DNA of 64,000 bases from Lepidodermella squamata (lineage: Eukaryota; Gastrotricha). Made by a program: the position numbers and the translations under genes. The notes under the pieces are model-generated. The model was not told the origin of the DNA. It did no database searches and saw only the letters and a program-made list of their open reading frames with translations. The stretch covers positions 682,001-746,000 of the forward strand of contig JBLDXI010000024.1 of assembly GCA_047495785.1 (NCBI GenBank), in the 5' to 3' direction. Below, piece after piece: positions 11,378 to 26,158 of this stretch (position 1 is the stretch's first letter; the number at the start of each line of letters is the position of its first letter).

Positions 11378-14300
11378 CTAGTTGGTTTTCTTCTTTTTCG
11401 AGGAATGGCGAGTGCGTCCCTCCTTCAGTCGGCCATAGCCTGCTATGAACTGCAGAATCCGGTCGACCACCAATGAAAGCACAAGATCTGTCAACATTGT
11501 CTTCAGAATGATGCTTTGCACCTGGAAAAACATAATTAAATCCAAATTTTGCGGCTATAATTGCCTATATACCTCTGGAGCGAGGTCAATAAGTTCAGCT
11601 TGAGCAGCTAAATCAGGCAAAAAGCCAGTCGCCAGGAGAACTAGAGTGCCCATAGCACCGACAATCGACACCAATAGAGGCCGGTTGGCCATGAGCGGTT
11701 CCATGAAAGGTTCTCCCTTGTAGTTGACGGCAAACGTCACAACTTGCATGTAGACCGAGATTAAATAAACGATAGAGTTAACAATATTCGGCTCGAATTT
11801 CACATGCTCCTCCTCAGTCGAGGTAGCAGTCGTGTTTCCTGACAACGTCGAGTTTAGATCTGTCAGATTTGTCAAAGCGTTGGTTTCATTTCCAGTCGCA
11901 GCCAGGCTTAGATCGGTTAAATTAGTTGAATTTAAAGCTTCAGTAACATTGGCAGCGGCGATTGTCGAGTTCTTCGGCGGCATCAAACTCTCGGCCAGCG
12001 TTGTCAGGGTGTAGAGCGAGTAGAAGTGAACGGCGAATTGGGATAAAACCGTAGCGAGCGTGTAGAAATTGAAGATGTTGGGCAGTGGGCGCTTTTTCGA
12101 CAGCGTAGTCAAAGGACGCGAACGTGCGATGAACAAAAAGCACGCGGCCAAGAACAAGCCCTGAGCCGTGGCTTGACCGTCGCTGTAGCGAACGCCACTC
12201 AAGTAGAGCGCAGACTGACTGTAGGCCAGAACAAGGGCATTGACGGCCAAAATTTTGAACATTTGCAGGGTAGTAACCAAAGTGCAACGGCCCTTAAATA
12301 AAGGGAAAACTTTAAAAAAAAATCACCCTTAAAGCAATTTTTTATCCTACCTGTTTGATAACCTGGCAAACCGATCTAACAGACGATAGCTTTGAAGTGA
12401 ATGGAGCTGCGACGGAAGCATCGCCGAGTCGAACAATTTGAGCCCGTTCTTCCGCCTCCATTTCAGCCGCTAGATCAGCCATAGCCTTTTGAAGCCGCTC
12501 AGACTGCTGGCCATTCGCGCCTGGAGGCAGGGCGATGTTCCCGAAAGGCCCTGGAATTACAGCAGGAGCTTGACCTGGCTTATTCCGGCCGCCCTGTTGC
12601 GGCTGCTGGGGCGGGAAAACACCACCGGTTTTCGGGGCAGATTCGTGTTTCAACAAGGAGCGAGACAACAAGGCGATACCAACATGGGCGTGCTTCAACG
12701 CAGCAACGTCATTAGTACCATCACCACACATTAAGGTGGTGTATCCAGCGGCTTTCAACGCATTAACAACTCGTTCTTTCTGCTTCGGATCAACTCGAGC
12801 GTAAATTCGAACGCGGGTCAAAATTTTGCGGTAGAGAGCGGCGTGGTTTTCGGTAAACGCGTTCATCACATCACCGGTCATGCAGAAATCGTAGTCGGTA
12901 TCGACAATTTCAGTGAGTGGCACTGTTGTTTTGCCGTCAACGCTTTTCCAAACCAAATTGTGAGAATCGCCGTTAGCAGATCCGTTCGAATGGCTGGTAC
13001 CAGGGCTCAAAATCAACACCTCAGAATCGGTAAAACCAGTCTCTTTCGCGACATGGCATGCAGTGAGCGGATTGTCACCGGTAATCATGACCAGGTGATG
13101 CGAGCTTTTCTTGATCTCACGAATCGCACCAGCTGTGTCAGGTTTCAACGGGCATGAGACGATGAGGAAACCGGCAAATACTAAATTGCTTTCAACAGAG
13201 CTGCGATCCGCCTTAGCCATCGGGACTGGGTCAGCTCGGCCTAAATCCCGGTAAGCCAATGCCAGAACACGACTACCATTTCGGCTGTAACTCGAGCAAA
13301 TTTCATCGTAACCACTCGGAACTTGGACCAACAAGCCGCGAATAACTTCAGGTGCGCCTTTGGTGCAAACCTGGAAGTCGGTTTCCATCGACCCGGTCGA
13401 GGTATGACCGGCAATAACTGTCATGCGTTTCAGGGTAGGACTGAAATGGAAACGGTGATAAATTTTAAAGCCATGGGTGCGGCTTTTCAGCAATTTCGGC
13501 GGCACGACGCAATCTTGTTTAGTCACAGTCCATCCAGCGGCTTGTAAAACGGCCTTTTCCAGAGGATCTCCGACCAGTTCTTCATCAACATTGGCTAAAG
13601 AGTGGCACGAGGCGAGAACGTGAACAGTTTCGAGTGGAGCCTCAGTCACGTCAATGAGTTTTGCCGAATTATCTATACCAGTAACGCCCTCAACAACCAA
13701 TTGCTCAGAGGTTAAAGTGCCAGTTTTGTCAAAGCAACACTGAAAATTTAACTCTTTAATAACCGAGAAATAGAATGGCGAAGTCAACTTACCACATCAA
13801 CTTTCCCGGCAAATGGAATCCTGAATGGTTCCGTGCAAAAAATAGCCATTCTGGCTAGAGCCACGAGTGAATTGTTGACTGCCAGTGACAATTCGATCGG
13901 CAATTCAGGTGGAATGACTGAAGTTAAAATGAGCGAACACTCCAGCAGCAGCTTATAACGGCTTCGTTTCGGGTCCTCACTGCCCTTGATCCACACGTAA
14001 GCAGCGGCAGCAACCGCGAAAATCAGTAAGAACAAAATGAAACCAAACGTTTCAAGATTGTTAGCAGTAACTCGCTTCACACCGAATAAGATAGTCTTCA
14101 GCAATTTTCCTTGACTTGTCGAAAAACCGGTATGGATTACATAAGCCAGACATGAATTGTCCGGGCTTTTGATGCCCTGGCCAGTGCGGCGAGCGTCGCC
14201 CGGCGGCGGTGTGTGTTGCACAATCCTTGTTCCGCCGAATAAAATGTTCGCCTTATCCACCTCAACGTCAAGTTTGTGATCAGGTTCAAGACCGTCGATT

Positions 14301-15256
14301 GATTCTTTCACAACCGGGGTCGATTCGCCGGTTAGCAACGCTTCATCAACAACAGCGGTTCCTTTCAAAATCACCATATCGCAAGGAACTAGTAAGGTTT
14401 CATCGGCAGACCGGCCGATAGATACGATATCACCCGGTAGCAGGGAATCGGTCGATTCTTTCGCCCAGCGACCGCATCGATACACGTTGATCATGTATGG
14501 TTTATTGCCCATTTTTCGAATTTCTGTCATGTTTCGGATTTGCTGGCGCACAACGATGACTTCAAATAGGACAAGCATGAACAGTGTGAAGAGCGAGTAG
14601 TACCAGTACTCGTCGAGGCACCACAGACCCACGCAGAAGACTTGAAAGACGAAAAACGGCGCAGTTGCCCTTTCGGTGAACAACTCGCCGAACTGCGGGA
14701 TATCCATGTCCAGACGATTTCCCTCGTAATCCAATTTCGCATTAGGTAGGCTAATTTCATGCAAACCCTTCGCCGCAACGTAGTCAGAAATCTGGAGATT
14801 GGACGGGTAGGAGGTTGTTACGAATGTATTCGACTCGGTAATGTATTTATAACGCAGTTTTTGAAAGTAAAACCAATATTCGAGATGGCCAGCCGAATTT
14901 TGATCCGTCGAAACCATTCGCCGATGCAGCCGAACAAGAGCCTCTTGGCCGTTGTTAGCGGTAGGTTGGACCATAACGCAATCGGCCTGTTGCACCGAAT
15001 TAACGGAGCGGCATGTCAGTAAGCATCGAATTCGCACCGACCAGTAGCAGGAGAGAGCGGTGAGGATATGCAAAATAGTTATGATAACCATGCCGGTGAC
15101 ACCCATTTCCCACCACTCGGCGAACTCAGTCAGCGAGACCATCCAAACGGCGAACCATAGCACGTAGGCGCTGAGGAATGGTGCCGCATAAACATGCAAG
15201 AACAACGGCCGTTCGACATACAGACGGATTGCCTCAATCTCGTCTGACAACGGCAT
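11378..15256 (-). CDS. ATP13A1: P5A-type ATPase, ATP13A1/Spf1 homologue
   Basis: Four exons (15256-13793, 13739-12351, 12292-11573, 11521-11378) join in phase to 1238 residues, close to the usual ~1200. This ER P5A ATPase removes misinserted transmembrane helices from the ER membrane. Visible landmarks: N-terminal membrane pairs; the actuator loop LLTGES; the P5A motif PPELPIELS in the membrane; the phosphorylation site CCFDKTGTLTS, which spans the first intron; the hinge CGDGTNDVAALKHAHVGIAL; the conserved GRCTLVTTLQMFKILAVNALVLAYSQ segment after intron 2; and further C-terminal membrane helices. The tail is basic and Lys-rich (SSKKKKTN). One luminal loop in exon 3 is Asn/Thr-rich with several N-glycosylation sites. 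Catalytic residues are intact, so it should be active. The start codon lies only 113 nt after the stop of the upstream transporter gene. Confidence 0.97.
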
Positions 15257-15288
15257 ACTTATTTATTTAGCAAACAAACAAAAATCTA

Positions 15289-15313
15289 CTGTGAAAAATT
15301 GAGTAAATTTATT
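15289..15313 (-). promoter_or_regulatory. Poly(A) signal and splice-acceptor pair between two same-strand genes
   Basis: In the 113-nt gap between the transporter stop (15370) and the ATP13A1 start (15256), the minus strand carries AATAAA at 15313-15308. It then has a pyrimidine-rich TTTTTCACAG acceptor ending at 15289, 32 nt before the ATP13A1 ATG. This order is what a trans-spliced downstream operon gene would show. An ordinary 5' UTR intron with an overlapping upstream 3' UTR is the alternative. Confidence 0.4.
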
Positions 15314-15369
15314 TTCAGACCGTGTTTGGTTAGTGAGAAAAAAGCAGGTTAAAATCTCCACCTTAAAAA

Positions 15370-16762
15370 TCACGCACTCAAGGCGCGAACAACGCGGTTC
15401 GCAAAGAATACGCCGATGAACACGGCGATAAATAGCGATCCAAAAGCCATAGAATACCCGCATAATTCCGAGATAATTGCGAAAATCGGGCTAGCAGTTG
15501 ATACTGCTAATATTGTGGTAATCGTCCACAAGAATTCGAACCTGAATAACTTTGATCGAATCATCAAGTTTTCGTTGAAGCATTTCTTAGCAATATTTTC
15601 AATCCAGCATTCGATGCCAGTGAGATAAAATCCAGCAATTGAAAACGCGAATAGCGCCATTACATTGAGGTAGGACAGATAAAGGAGTAAAAGTCCAGCA
15701 AAGGCGCAAAGAAATGAGGACACCACCTGGGTGCTCGATAAAATCCATCGTAGCCGCGAGGCAATCACAGCAAATAGGTAGAAAAAGCCTTGGAGTAATA
15801 TAGCATATGGATATGGAAGGTATTTCTCGTCGACTAGAAAATACACAGCCCACATTTCCACGGATATTTTCACGAAACAGATCGCCCATTGAGATACCAA
15901 CAAATTTGAATAAAACTGACGATTTCTCATCGAGACAACGCCCCCTTCGACTGTTTTCTCCACGGAGGAAATGTCGCAAGATCCTGAATCATGGGTAAAA
16001 CAGCTGCATATGTATGGAATTACTGACACTACAATAGCTCGTTTAGCGAGCAGAGACATCACTGTAGGAGCTTCGGTCCATAAATCCAATTGCTGATACT
16101 GAAAGATTTTTCAAATGAGATGGCAAGTTTACTTATTAAGCAAATTCAAACCGCAATAATCATTCCAGTGATAGCCCCCACGAACGGAAATATTTGGAAT
16201 ATGTCGATTAGCGTTTTCGAAAATTGAACATCTCCCTTCCAAAAGTTATGAACTGATTTCTTCATGAATCCCGCTACTAAACCTTGCCACAGGGCGCAGT
16301 ATATCAGCTCTAGTCCGCCCCAGCCCTGCGTTTCAATATTGAAAATCCAGCCTAATTCTGACTTTGAAACTTACGCAGAAGAATATCGTGAACATCGCAG
16401 GAAGAGAGAATGCGCAATTTGGAAACATTTTATAAAGCTTTTCAGCGATGAATTTTTCAGAAATTAAAGCAGTGAATAGGAAGACGAAATCAGCAAAGCC
16501 TAGTGAGATCATGGTATCGAATCCGTACTGGTTTATCAAAACCCATTTATACTAAAATTGTAAGTGAATAAAGTATTGATGCCCTTTAGCTGTAAAATGC
16601 TCACCACAGCACGAATAGCAGGAAAAACAAACGGTACAATGTATACCCAGGCAAGAAGAAAAGTTATTCCAAGTTTATAAACCGGCTGTTTAATAATAAT
16701 GAGGCTGTTTCATCAAAAATCATTAAAAAATGACTTACCTGCCATAGCGAAATAATACCCAT
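15370..16762 (-). CDS. Multi-pass membrane protein, probable divergent MFS transporter
   Basis: Five exons (16762-16739, 16685-16605, 16551-16375, 16325-16152, 16098-15370) all join in phase 0 and give 394 residues with about ten to twelve hydrophobic segments. No soluble domain is present. The second half has the spacing of the C-terminal half of a major-facilitator protein. Its FVKISVEMWAVYFLVDE segment resembles the equivalent region in the neighbouring SLC37-like gene (FTMYMWVPYFLLDE), so an old tandem origin is possible. I cannot name the substrate. One donor is weak (GTTTGA at 16151), but the resulting junction keeps the frame and the helix. The last exon holds more than half of the protein. 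Confidence 0.75.
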
Positions 16763-17135
16763 TTTCGATTAAAAAATATCTAAAGAAATAGAACAACAAT
16801 TATAATTGCAAACAAATTTTGGCGGGTCTGCCAAATAATTTCATAACCCGGAATATCATTTGCATAGAGGCTTTGTCACAAGCTGAGATATACATGGCTT
16901 TGGTACAGAAGATCAAACGGGGATAACACAAAATATCAGGTACAAACCATACAAAATTACACCTGCTAAATATTGCATACAAACATTTCTCAAATTTTGG
17001 TCAAACATTCGATAATAATGTGGATTATAAAATCCACTGCGCTATTCGAAGTCATGATCACACAACCGAGTCAACTGAGACTATCGCAAAACAAATGAGC
17101 ATGTTAAACACAAATGAAGTTCATCGGAACGTAGG

Positions 17136-18809
17136 CTAGCGACCAAGCGATTTTGTCTGGCCTTGGCTGAAAATGCCAGGATAGAAAAACAGAGGTAGAG
17201 TCGAGGCGACAGCTGATAGAATTATGCACAGCAAGAAAGCCGTGTCCCAGCCACCAATCATCAGCATGATGCTGAAAAACGGGCCTTCTAAAACAGCGCC
17301 CATAGTTCCAATCCCATTGATGAATCCGATAACGCTGCCGGGTGCGCCCAAACTATCCCCAATTTCGGCGGCGATAGGTCCAGCTGTTAAACAAAAACAT
17401 CCTTTAAATAGTTATTTACTCTTTAAAAATCGACTCTCTTACATAGTAACGAATCAGCGCCGCAGTTAAGGAAACCAATTATACTAAGCCATAAAATTGC
17501 ATGAACAATGTGGTAACAGTAGGTATGAAATAGCTTGATAGCAACAGCGGTGAGTATGTTTGCTAGCAACACGCATAAAACGGCCCGCCGACAAAGAAGC
17601 CTGCAAGGAATAGCATAGAAAAACCGATCCCTTCGAAAGGAAATGACATACTTATCCGTAATCAGACCGAGAGCAAGGCTACCGAGAATTCCGCCACCTT
17701 CGAAAGCAATGGATATCAAACCCGAGTCAAGTTGAGCGTATAAAATCTGCAATCAAAACAAAATTTTCAAGTTTACTGTCTAATAAAAAATTTATAACTC
17801 TACCTCGTCAAGCAGAAAATATGGAACCCACATGTACATCGTAAATCTCACAAGTCGGACGACGAACATTGAAGCGGAAATCGTTAACACGCTCCTATTA
17901 GAGCACAGCTCAAAAGCCGATCCCACCGACGATGTCACTGCTGAGTATCTATTCGAACCTAACAATAAATAGCATACATGCATGCTCAGCCAATAACGTT
18001 GAAATTACCTAATCCAGAGATCGGCTTATCGCCATCTGGACATTCTTTGAAGAAAAACAAAGCTAGAAAGCCAACGACAGCCTAGATGAATATTATTCAA
18101 ATAACTTCATCAACAAGCTGGTACCGCAAAATTACGCATATTATTCCAGGAACCAAGTAAACATGAGTCCAGCCATAAGTATATTGCATATGAATCGTCG
18201 TTATTGTTCCAGCTATGCCACCAATGAATGAGGCGCTAGTCAGTACGCCCAAAATAGTACTGCGATATTCGCCGGGAAAGTTTTGGACAAGAACTCGAGA
18301 AATGATTGGCCAGAGAGGAGCTTGGCATATACCGAGAAGCATCAACATGACAAAGAATATTCCGAAATTATTGAAACCAGGGAATATCAAAGCCTACATT
18401 CGAAAGAATAAGAGATAACTTTTATTATTGGAAAGAAACTTACCAATGGCAACGAAGACATCAGCATCAGGGAACATAAAAATTGCCGAGAATTTTTGCG
18501 ATCGCCAAGGTAACCAAGAAAAATCTAAGGTACATCACGATACTAATAACTTGAAAAATTCACAGTCAAGGCACCCACCTGTCCGATCGCAAACGGCAGG
18601 AGAAAGGCAAAATCAATGAGACCCAGCTGCAGAGTTGAAAACTCATTGTCGAAGTCTAAATCAGCTTTGATCTATCAAATGAGGAAAAATAAACATTGCA
18701 TGGCACAAATCAATGCATCCCTTACCAATGACATAGGCTTGCGAATGATGTGAATAGACGCATACGCCAGCCATCCGATCAAAAACAAGGCGATTCGATT
18801 AAAATCCAT
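17136..18809 (-). CDS. SLC37-family (glycerol-3-phosphate / sugar-phosphate) MFS transporter
   Basis: About nine short exons join from ATG 18809 (MDFNRIALFLIGWLAYASIH) to the stop at 17136, giving roughly 440 residues and twelve predicted membrane helices. The SLC37 pattern is clear: IIRKP after helix 1, GYLGDR between helices 2 and 3, a PLWPIISRVL helix 4-5 region, the GGILGSLALGLITDK motif after the central loop, then a Cys-rich GADSLL...GPIAAEIGD segment and GFINGIGTMGA near helix 11. Animal SLC37 members exchange sugar phosphates for phosphate, usually in the ER membrane. Exact substrate is not readable here. Some internal exon ends, such as the donor after VPGIIC at about 18135, were chosen to keep frame. 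An AG acceptor-like site sits only 2 nt before the start codon. Confidence 0.85.
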
Positions 18810-20258
18810 GCCTAAAATCACCTATCATCGATTGCGAATTGAAAAATACAGTTGTTTTCGCCCAAGCAGATTAGGCTAAAAGGGAGGCTATTGCATACAT
18901 CATGTCAACGCTTATTAAGTGGATGGACCGTTTTCGTTCGGTAAATAATTAGTCCCCAGCTTACCAGAAGTGCTTATTATTATCTTTATTACTGCTGGGT
19001 GTAAAGTTGAACTGAAAATATATTGCAGCGAAAAAGAGGCAGGGAGCAGGGATCAACTGATTGTATCGAATCTCTCGGTTTGAAACAACAAGGGCTCCAT
19101 CAAACGGGTAAAAATTGCACGCAAAAAACACTGTAATGAAGCGGCTTTTTTCAGTATAAATTATTAAACGAGGCATAATTTGTAAGATTCTGCTTTCTAC
19201 TGGAAATGGGGTTCCATTCAGATTTAAAAGGGATTGTAGAATGGCACGCATTCAAAATTGCCTGAACCAGTGCACAGTGCACTATGAAACGACAACGACC
19301 TTTTTATGGCATTCACATGCATATACTTAAGTTTCTTCGAAGATGTTTCCAATGTTTACAAGCCCAATGGCGATTTTATGACGAGACGCAAGACTTGAAA
19401 TGAAACTGGAGTTCTCGACACCGGTCAACGCTAGGTCTGGAGCATGTTCAACCAACCCGGAAGGCTTTCACTAGTGAAAGTCTGCATGAAGAAGCCGCAG
19501 TTCTCGTCTACCTTGCCCTTTGAGAAATGTCAAACGTCAAAACGTCAAACCAGAAAAAAACCGTTCCGGCCCGGTGGATTTGAATTTTTACACCTTTTTA
19601 ATCATGACAATAATTAATTATCATTTATATTATCACGTGACTATAACACTGTCACGTGTTATAAAATAAAAACAGCATTGCCGCGCGATAATCAAGGGTT
19701 AGATCTTGCATGGACGGGGTGTAATCTGCCGGGTTTTTCTAGGGCGGCGATCAGCTGTTGTTTTGCCTGGGCTGAATCTGGGCTAACCTGGACTATTTGG
19801 GCTAAATCCGAAGTCCTAAAGGCCTGCATAATCAGTTTCCGATTCCAAATTCAGAAAACGCGCTCAGGTCTTGCGGTAAGGGAGCAACGTTTATCCACTA
19901 AAGCGCCAACCATTTGATAGTTAAATCTACCATATACGATGGGCCCGGATAGGCAGATCGGATATTTGAGATTCCAAGACCTCCGCGGTAGCGAAGCCGG
20001 CTGTATTTTTATATATATGTCAAATATTGCACTCGGACAAGAACAAGAGGGATTCGTTGCCGGGGACCAGGGGACGGTGACCAGCTGACTACCCTAAAAC
20101 TACGAGTTTTTCATTTTGTTGAGCTGGTTCTGTGAGAGTATGAGCACTTGGTATTTCGTTTGCATTACTATCAACTATCACTATGACTTGATGTACTTGC
20201 TCGTATAATCACAATGCTCCATTATTTCATAGATTTAATAGCAATTTATAATAACACA
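18810..20258. other. Divergent intergenic region
   Basis: This region lies between the divergently transcribed SLC37-like gene and TPI. It holds the paired E-box and TATA-like element described separately, and a second TATA-like run (TATTTTTATATATAT) near 20005-20020. A 79-codon plus-strand frame at 19678-19917 has no domain and is not called. Confidence 0.5.
19634..19667 (+). promoter_or_regulatory. Two CACGTG E-boxes followed by a TATA-like box
   Basis: CACGTG occurs at 19634-19639 and 19653-19658, 19 nt apart centre to centre, inside an imperfect palindrome (ATCACGTGAC and GTCACGTGTT). TATAAAAT follows at 19660-19667. CACGTG is the binding site of bHLH-leucine-zipper factors (MITF/TFE, Myc/Max and HLH-30 type). 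The element lies about 590 nt upstream of TPI and 825 nt upstream of the divergent SLC37-like gene. Function is inferred from motif and position only. Confidence 0.4.
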
Positions 20259-21061
<803 letters not shown>

Positions 21062-21385
21062 CTCATCTGAAGTCTTTGGAAAGCTTGAAAGCTGCCTAAA
21101 CAGTTGAACAGAACTTATATTTTTGTTTTTCGACTTCCCAAGTCAGTGCTATTGTTACCAAATTATTTAAATCATGATATATTCATCACGTGCTGTGTTG
21201 CCTACCACTTCCTTCATAGAAGGTGTTTTCTCACGAGCCGGTTATATATGAAACTCTGAGTCAATTATAAGATATTCGCCCTTGTAGTGGGAGATTTTCA
21301 CAACATCTTTCAAGATCCAGTAAAGTCGAATTGTGCGTGTCAATTGAAGGCTGAGAAATTATTTTGCATTAATTAGGATTATTAA
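21062..21385. other. Short intergenic gap between TPI and the TRIM gene
   Basis: This 324-nt gap separates two plus-strand genes. I see no coding signal. A TTAATTAG acceptor-like sequence lies about 9 nt before the ATG at 21386. Confidence 0.5.
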
Positions 21386-23950
21386 ATGGAGGCCGTCAAG
21401 GAAGTTTCATCCGACGCGGTTTCTTCAGAGCAAGATCGGTCATTATCATGGGGTGAACTCAAATCTTGTTTCTGGCTGTGCCCGATGTGCAAATTATGTA
21501 TTCGCTCTCCGAAAGTTCTTCCATGCCTTCATTCACTTTGCTTGGAATGTCTTGAAAAGCACGTTTCAGATAAACAAGCTGGTACGTTTAGCTTATGACA
21601 GTCTTAAGACTATATAACATGTTTCGCTTAGTTTGCGGTGGACGATTCAAGTGCCCAGTGTGTAAAACTCTTGCAATTCTGCCGCAGAATGGAGTGATTG
21701 CGTTCGCCAATAATGTCTACATCGAGCAGCTGCAACAATCAAACAAAAGAGTTATTGATAAATTTGGAGATCGCTCAATCGAATCGTGCAGTTGTAGTTT
21801 ATGCAGCGAGTATCGAAAGAATCGAAAAACTGTCATGGATCGAGAGCAAAGCCAAAAAGAAAATATTCAGACTGGCGACAATGATAGCCCTGAGAGTTTA
21901 CTTGAAATTGGGTCGAAATACCAACTGGAGGAATGCATTTATCATTCTGGCGAGCATTTGCTGTACTTCTGCGTTGATTGTCAACAATCGGCCTGTCGAC
22001 TTTGTGTCGAGCTCCGTCATCGCGACCACCGATTCGAACCGTTGGCTTTGGCTGCAGAAAACGCCAGATCATTACTGAAAACTACTCATGAAGTTCTTGC
22101 TGTTCGGCAGCAATCAAATGCGAAATTCCTGAAAAAATTGGAAGACTATTCCGAAGATCTTCGCAGTCAGCGAGCGAAGACTTTGAATGATGTTGAAGTT
22201 TACGTCAAGGTATGATTCTAATCACGTTTATATCTGCTATTATTTGGCTCTTTTTTTTTAGCAAATGCATGATATTTTGGACCGAGTGAAGGAGCGAATG
22301 GTTGCCGATATTGACAATTTGTATACATCGGAGAGCGTTGCTGTAGGAAAACTGTGCGAAGAGCTGGAACTCTCTCAGCAGCAACTACAAGGTGTTTCCG
22401 GTTTCTTAGAGGCTCATCAAGGCCACGACCCCTCCGAATTGATTCAGCAGCGATTTTTAATCACTGATCGGATAAATCAGTTATATGCAGCTGAGCAAAG
22501 GGCTAATTTCCCGCTTAGCATTTCATTTTTAGCCGCGATTTCGGGCATGTCCAAAGACGAATCTTGGCTTAATAGAGCTGAGGTCGCACTGAAAAACTGC
22601 GTTGGAAGCATCGTTTCCAACCGAAATATGGCTATCGATTTTGTTCGAAATCAAACGGCGGTTCGAGGCGAGGTGAACAAGGCAGTTATGCTGGCCGCTT
22701 TCACGTTAACTCTACCCGTAAATACCTCACATGAAACAATCTATCTAGCCGAAAAAACGCGCCGTCAGTCAGTTTCAACCCGACCGAACAGCACTCAGCC
22801 ACCGGTTTCGAGTTCCGGCAGTGAAATCGCGTTGACCCGACATCTCCATCCATCGATTTCTGTCGATCCTTACGGTTATGTTCTGTCACTAGACCGATCT
22901 ACTGGGACGGTGGCGCGTTATTTCGGAGGCTGCGATATCGCTAGACGCGTTTATTACTTTCCCACGGATAAATGCCGGCCTTTGAGAATCTGCTGCGTTG
23001 GATCAACAGGTGGTTTTGCCTATGTCGACGCTTTTTCACCAGCCGCTAGCGCTCAGGCGTTTTCGCTGAGGTTTGTGCCGAGGACTGGCGATCGTTTCGA
23101 CTTGATTCTACCCCTTGATCGTTCGCTTTTCTCCGGATCTGAGACAGACGTAGCTTTGCCGGATAAAATTCCAGCGATTTGCTCGGACCAGAACTCGAAT
23201 ATTTACATTCTTGATATCGACGGCGACGGTAAAGCTGTGATCATTGCGTACTCAATGAGTTTCGGATCAGTCCGTCGTATTCTTCTGGAAACCTCCCGGG
23301 GTAGTAACGACAATGTCGTAGGGGGCATGCACCGACAGACCGGTAGGCGATATTCCGTTGTTGCCCCGCCTCCAGTGAATAGCCGTAGGTCAAATTTATC
23401 GAATCTAAGCGATACGGCCGAGGAAATTCCCGACACGCCGTTATCAGCTTCAGGCAATGAATCGCCCGTAAAAGGCGTTGTTAGCGCCGATTTCGGTTCC
23501 TACATCGCCTGTTGTCCTCATTGCACGGGTACTCGAGATGTTGTTCAGCCAGCGTCGTCGACCACTTCTTGTCCTGGAATTTTCGCTGTGGTCGATACAT
23601 GGCGAAATTGCGTGAAAATGTATGACATTTTCGGAGCCTTCATATGCGAACTCGTTGTTCCAAGCCCTCTCGAAAAAATTTCAACCCCAAGAGGTGTTGC
23701 TTTTGATAACCAAGGGAATCTGATTTTATGCGACCAGGGTAATAACCGTTTGCTACTTTTCGACCACACTGGCCGTCGGCTGCGTGGAATTTTAGCCGCT
23801 GGACCGCCGGCTCTCGAGGCATTGCGCCGACCGTCTGATGTCGTCGCGATTCCAGGCCGGTTCCAATGTTTGGTGGCAGAGGAAACCACAGTTGTTGCCA
23901 AATTATTTGATTACTCGACTCTTGTTTCTCTACACACTCCAGCCAAATAG
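21386..23950 (+). CDS. TRIM/RBCC protein with degenerate NHL-type C-terminal beta-propeller
   Basis: Three exons (21386-21581, 21632-22209, 22262-23950) give 820 residues. The N-terminus is a RING finger (CPMCKLCIRSP, CLHSLCLECL, then FKCPVC across the first intron), typical of E3 ubiquitin ligases. A small Cys pair region (CSCSLC) precedes a B-box type 2 (CIYHSGEHLLYFCVDCQQSACRLC then HRDHRF). A long coiled coil follows (residues about 220-330). The C-terminal 400 residues alternate short strands with DxxGN-like turns; the clearest NHL-like repeats are TPRGVAFDNQGNLILCDQGNNRLLLFD and a following RRPSDVVAIPG. This order resembles TRIM2/3/56/71-type proteins, but the propeller is divergent and I cannot assign an orthologue. 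RING cysteines look intact, so ligase activity is plausible. Confidence 0.88.
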
Positions 23951-23997
23951 AGCTGATCTGCACATATTGAAGCTGTGATATTTTCATGTTTGACTGA

Positions 23998-25712
<1,715 letters not shown>

Positions 25713-25829
25713 TTCCTGCGTGCTTTAACTTGAAACATAGTGTATTTATTTTAAGATTTTAAGATTTTAATTTATTATAGAGTAAAACTGAACTTCTTTC
25801 TTGAATCTTTTTGTTGCTATTTTGCGTAT

Positions 25830-25835
25830 AATAAA
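25830..25835 (+). terminator. Candidate poly(A) signal AATAAA of NAMPT
   Basis: AATAAA lies about 118 nt after the NAMPT stop, in the gap before the convergent AVL9 gene. Confidence 0.45.
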
Positions 25836-26158
25836 CATGCCAATCCCTGTGTTCTATTTGCATGCTTAGTTAACGATCTCGTTTCTAGCAATTGACGACA
25901 AATGACAAAAAAGTTGTGCCTTTACTCACTGATTATTATACTCGATTTTTCTCTGATTGAAGAATAAATATTGTACACAAAATTATTGTTTATTATTCAT
26001 ATTATTTCATCAAAAATACTGCATAAAAGCAAGAAAAGGACTGCCACCTTTCGTACCACGAAACGCAGGAGGAAGTTACATTTACCATAGAGCATAGCAA
26101 GCAACGTTTGATTTCAACACAAGTTCAACACATCGAAGTAAACGAAACAAAAATTATC

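Noticed and set aside
19678-19917. 79-codon plus-strand frame downstream of the E-box element
   Set aside because: No recognisable domain and composition typical of non-coding DNA; it could be untranslated leader.
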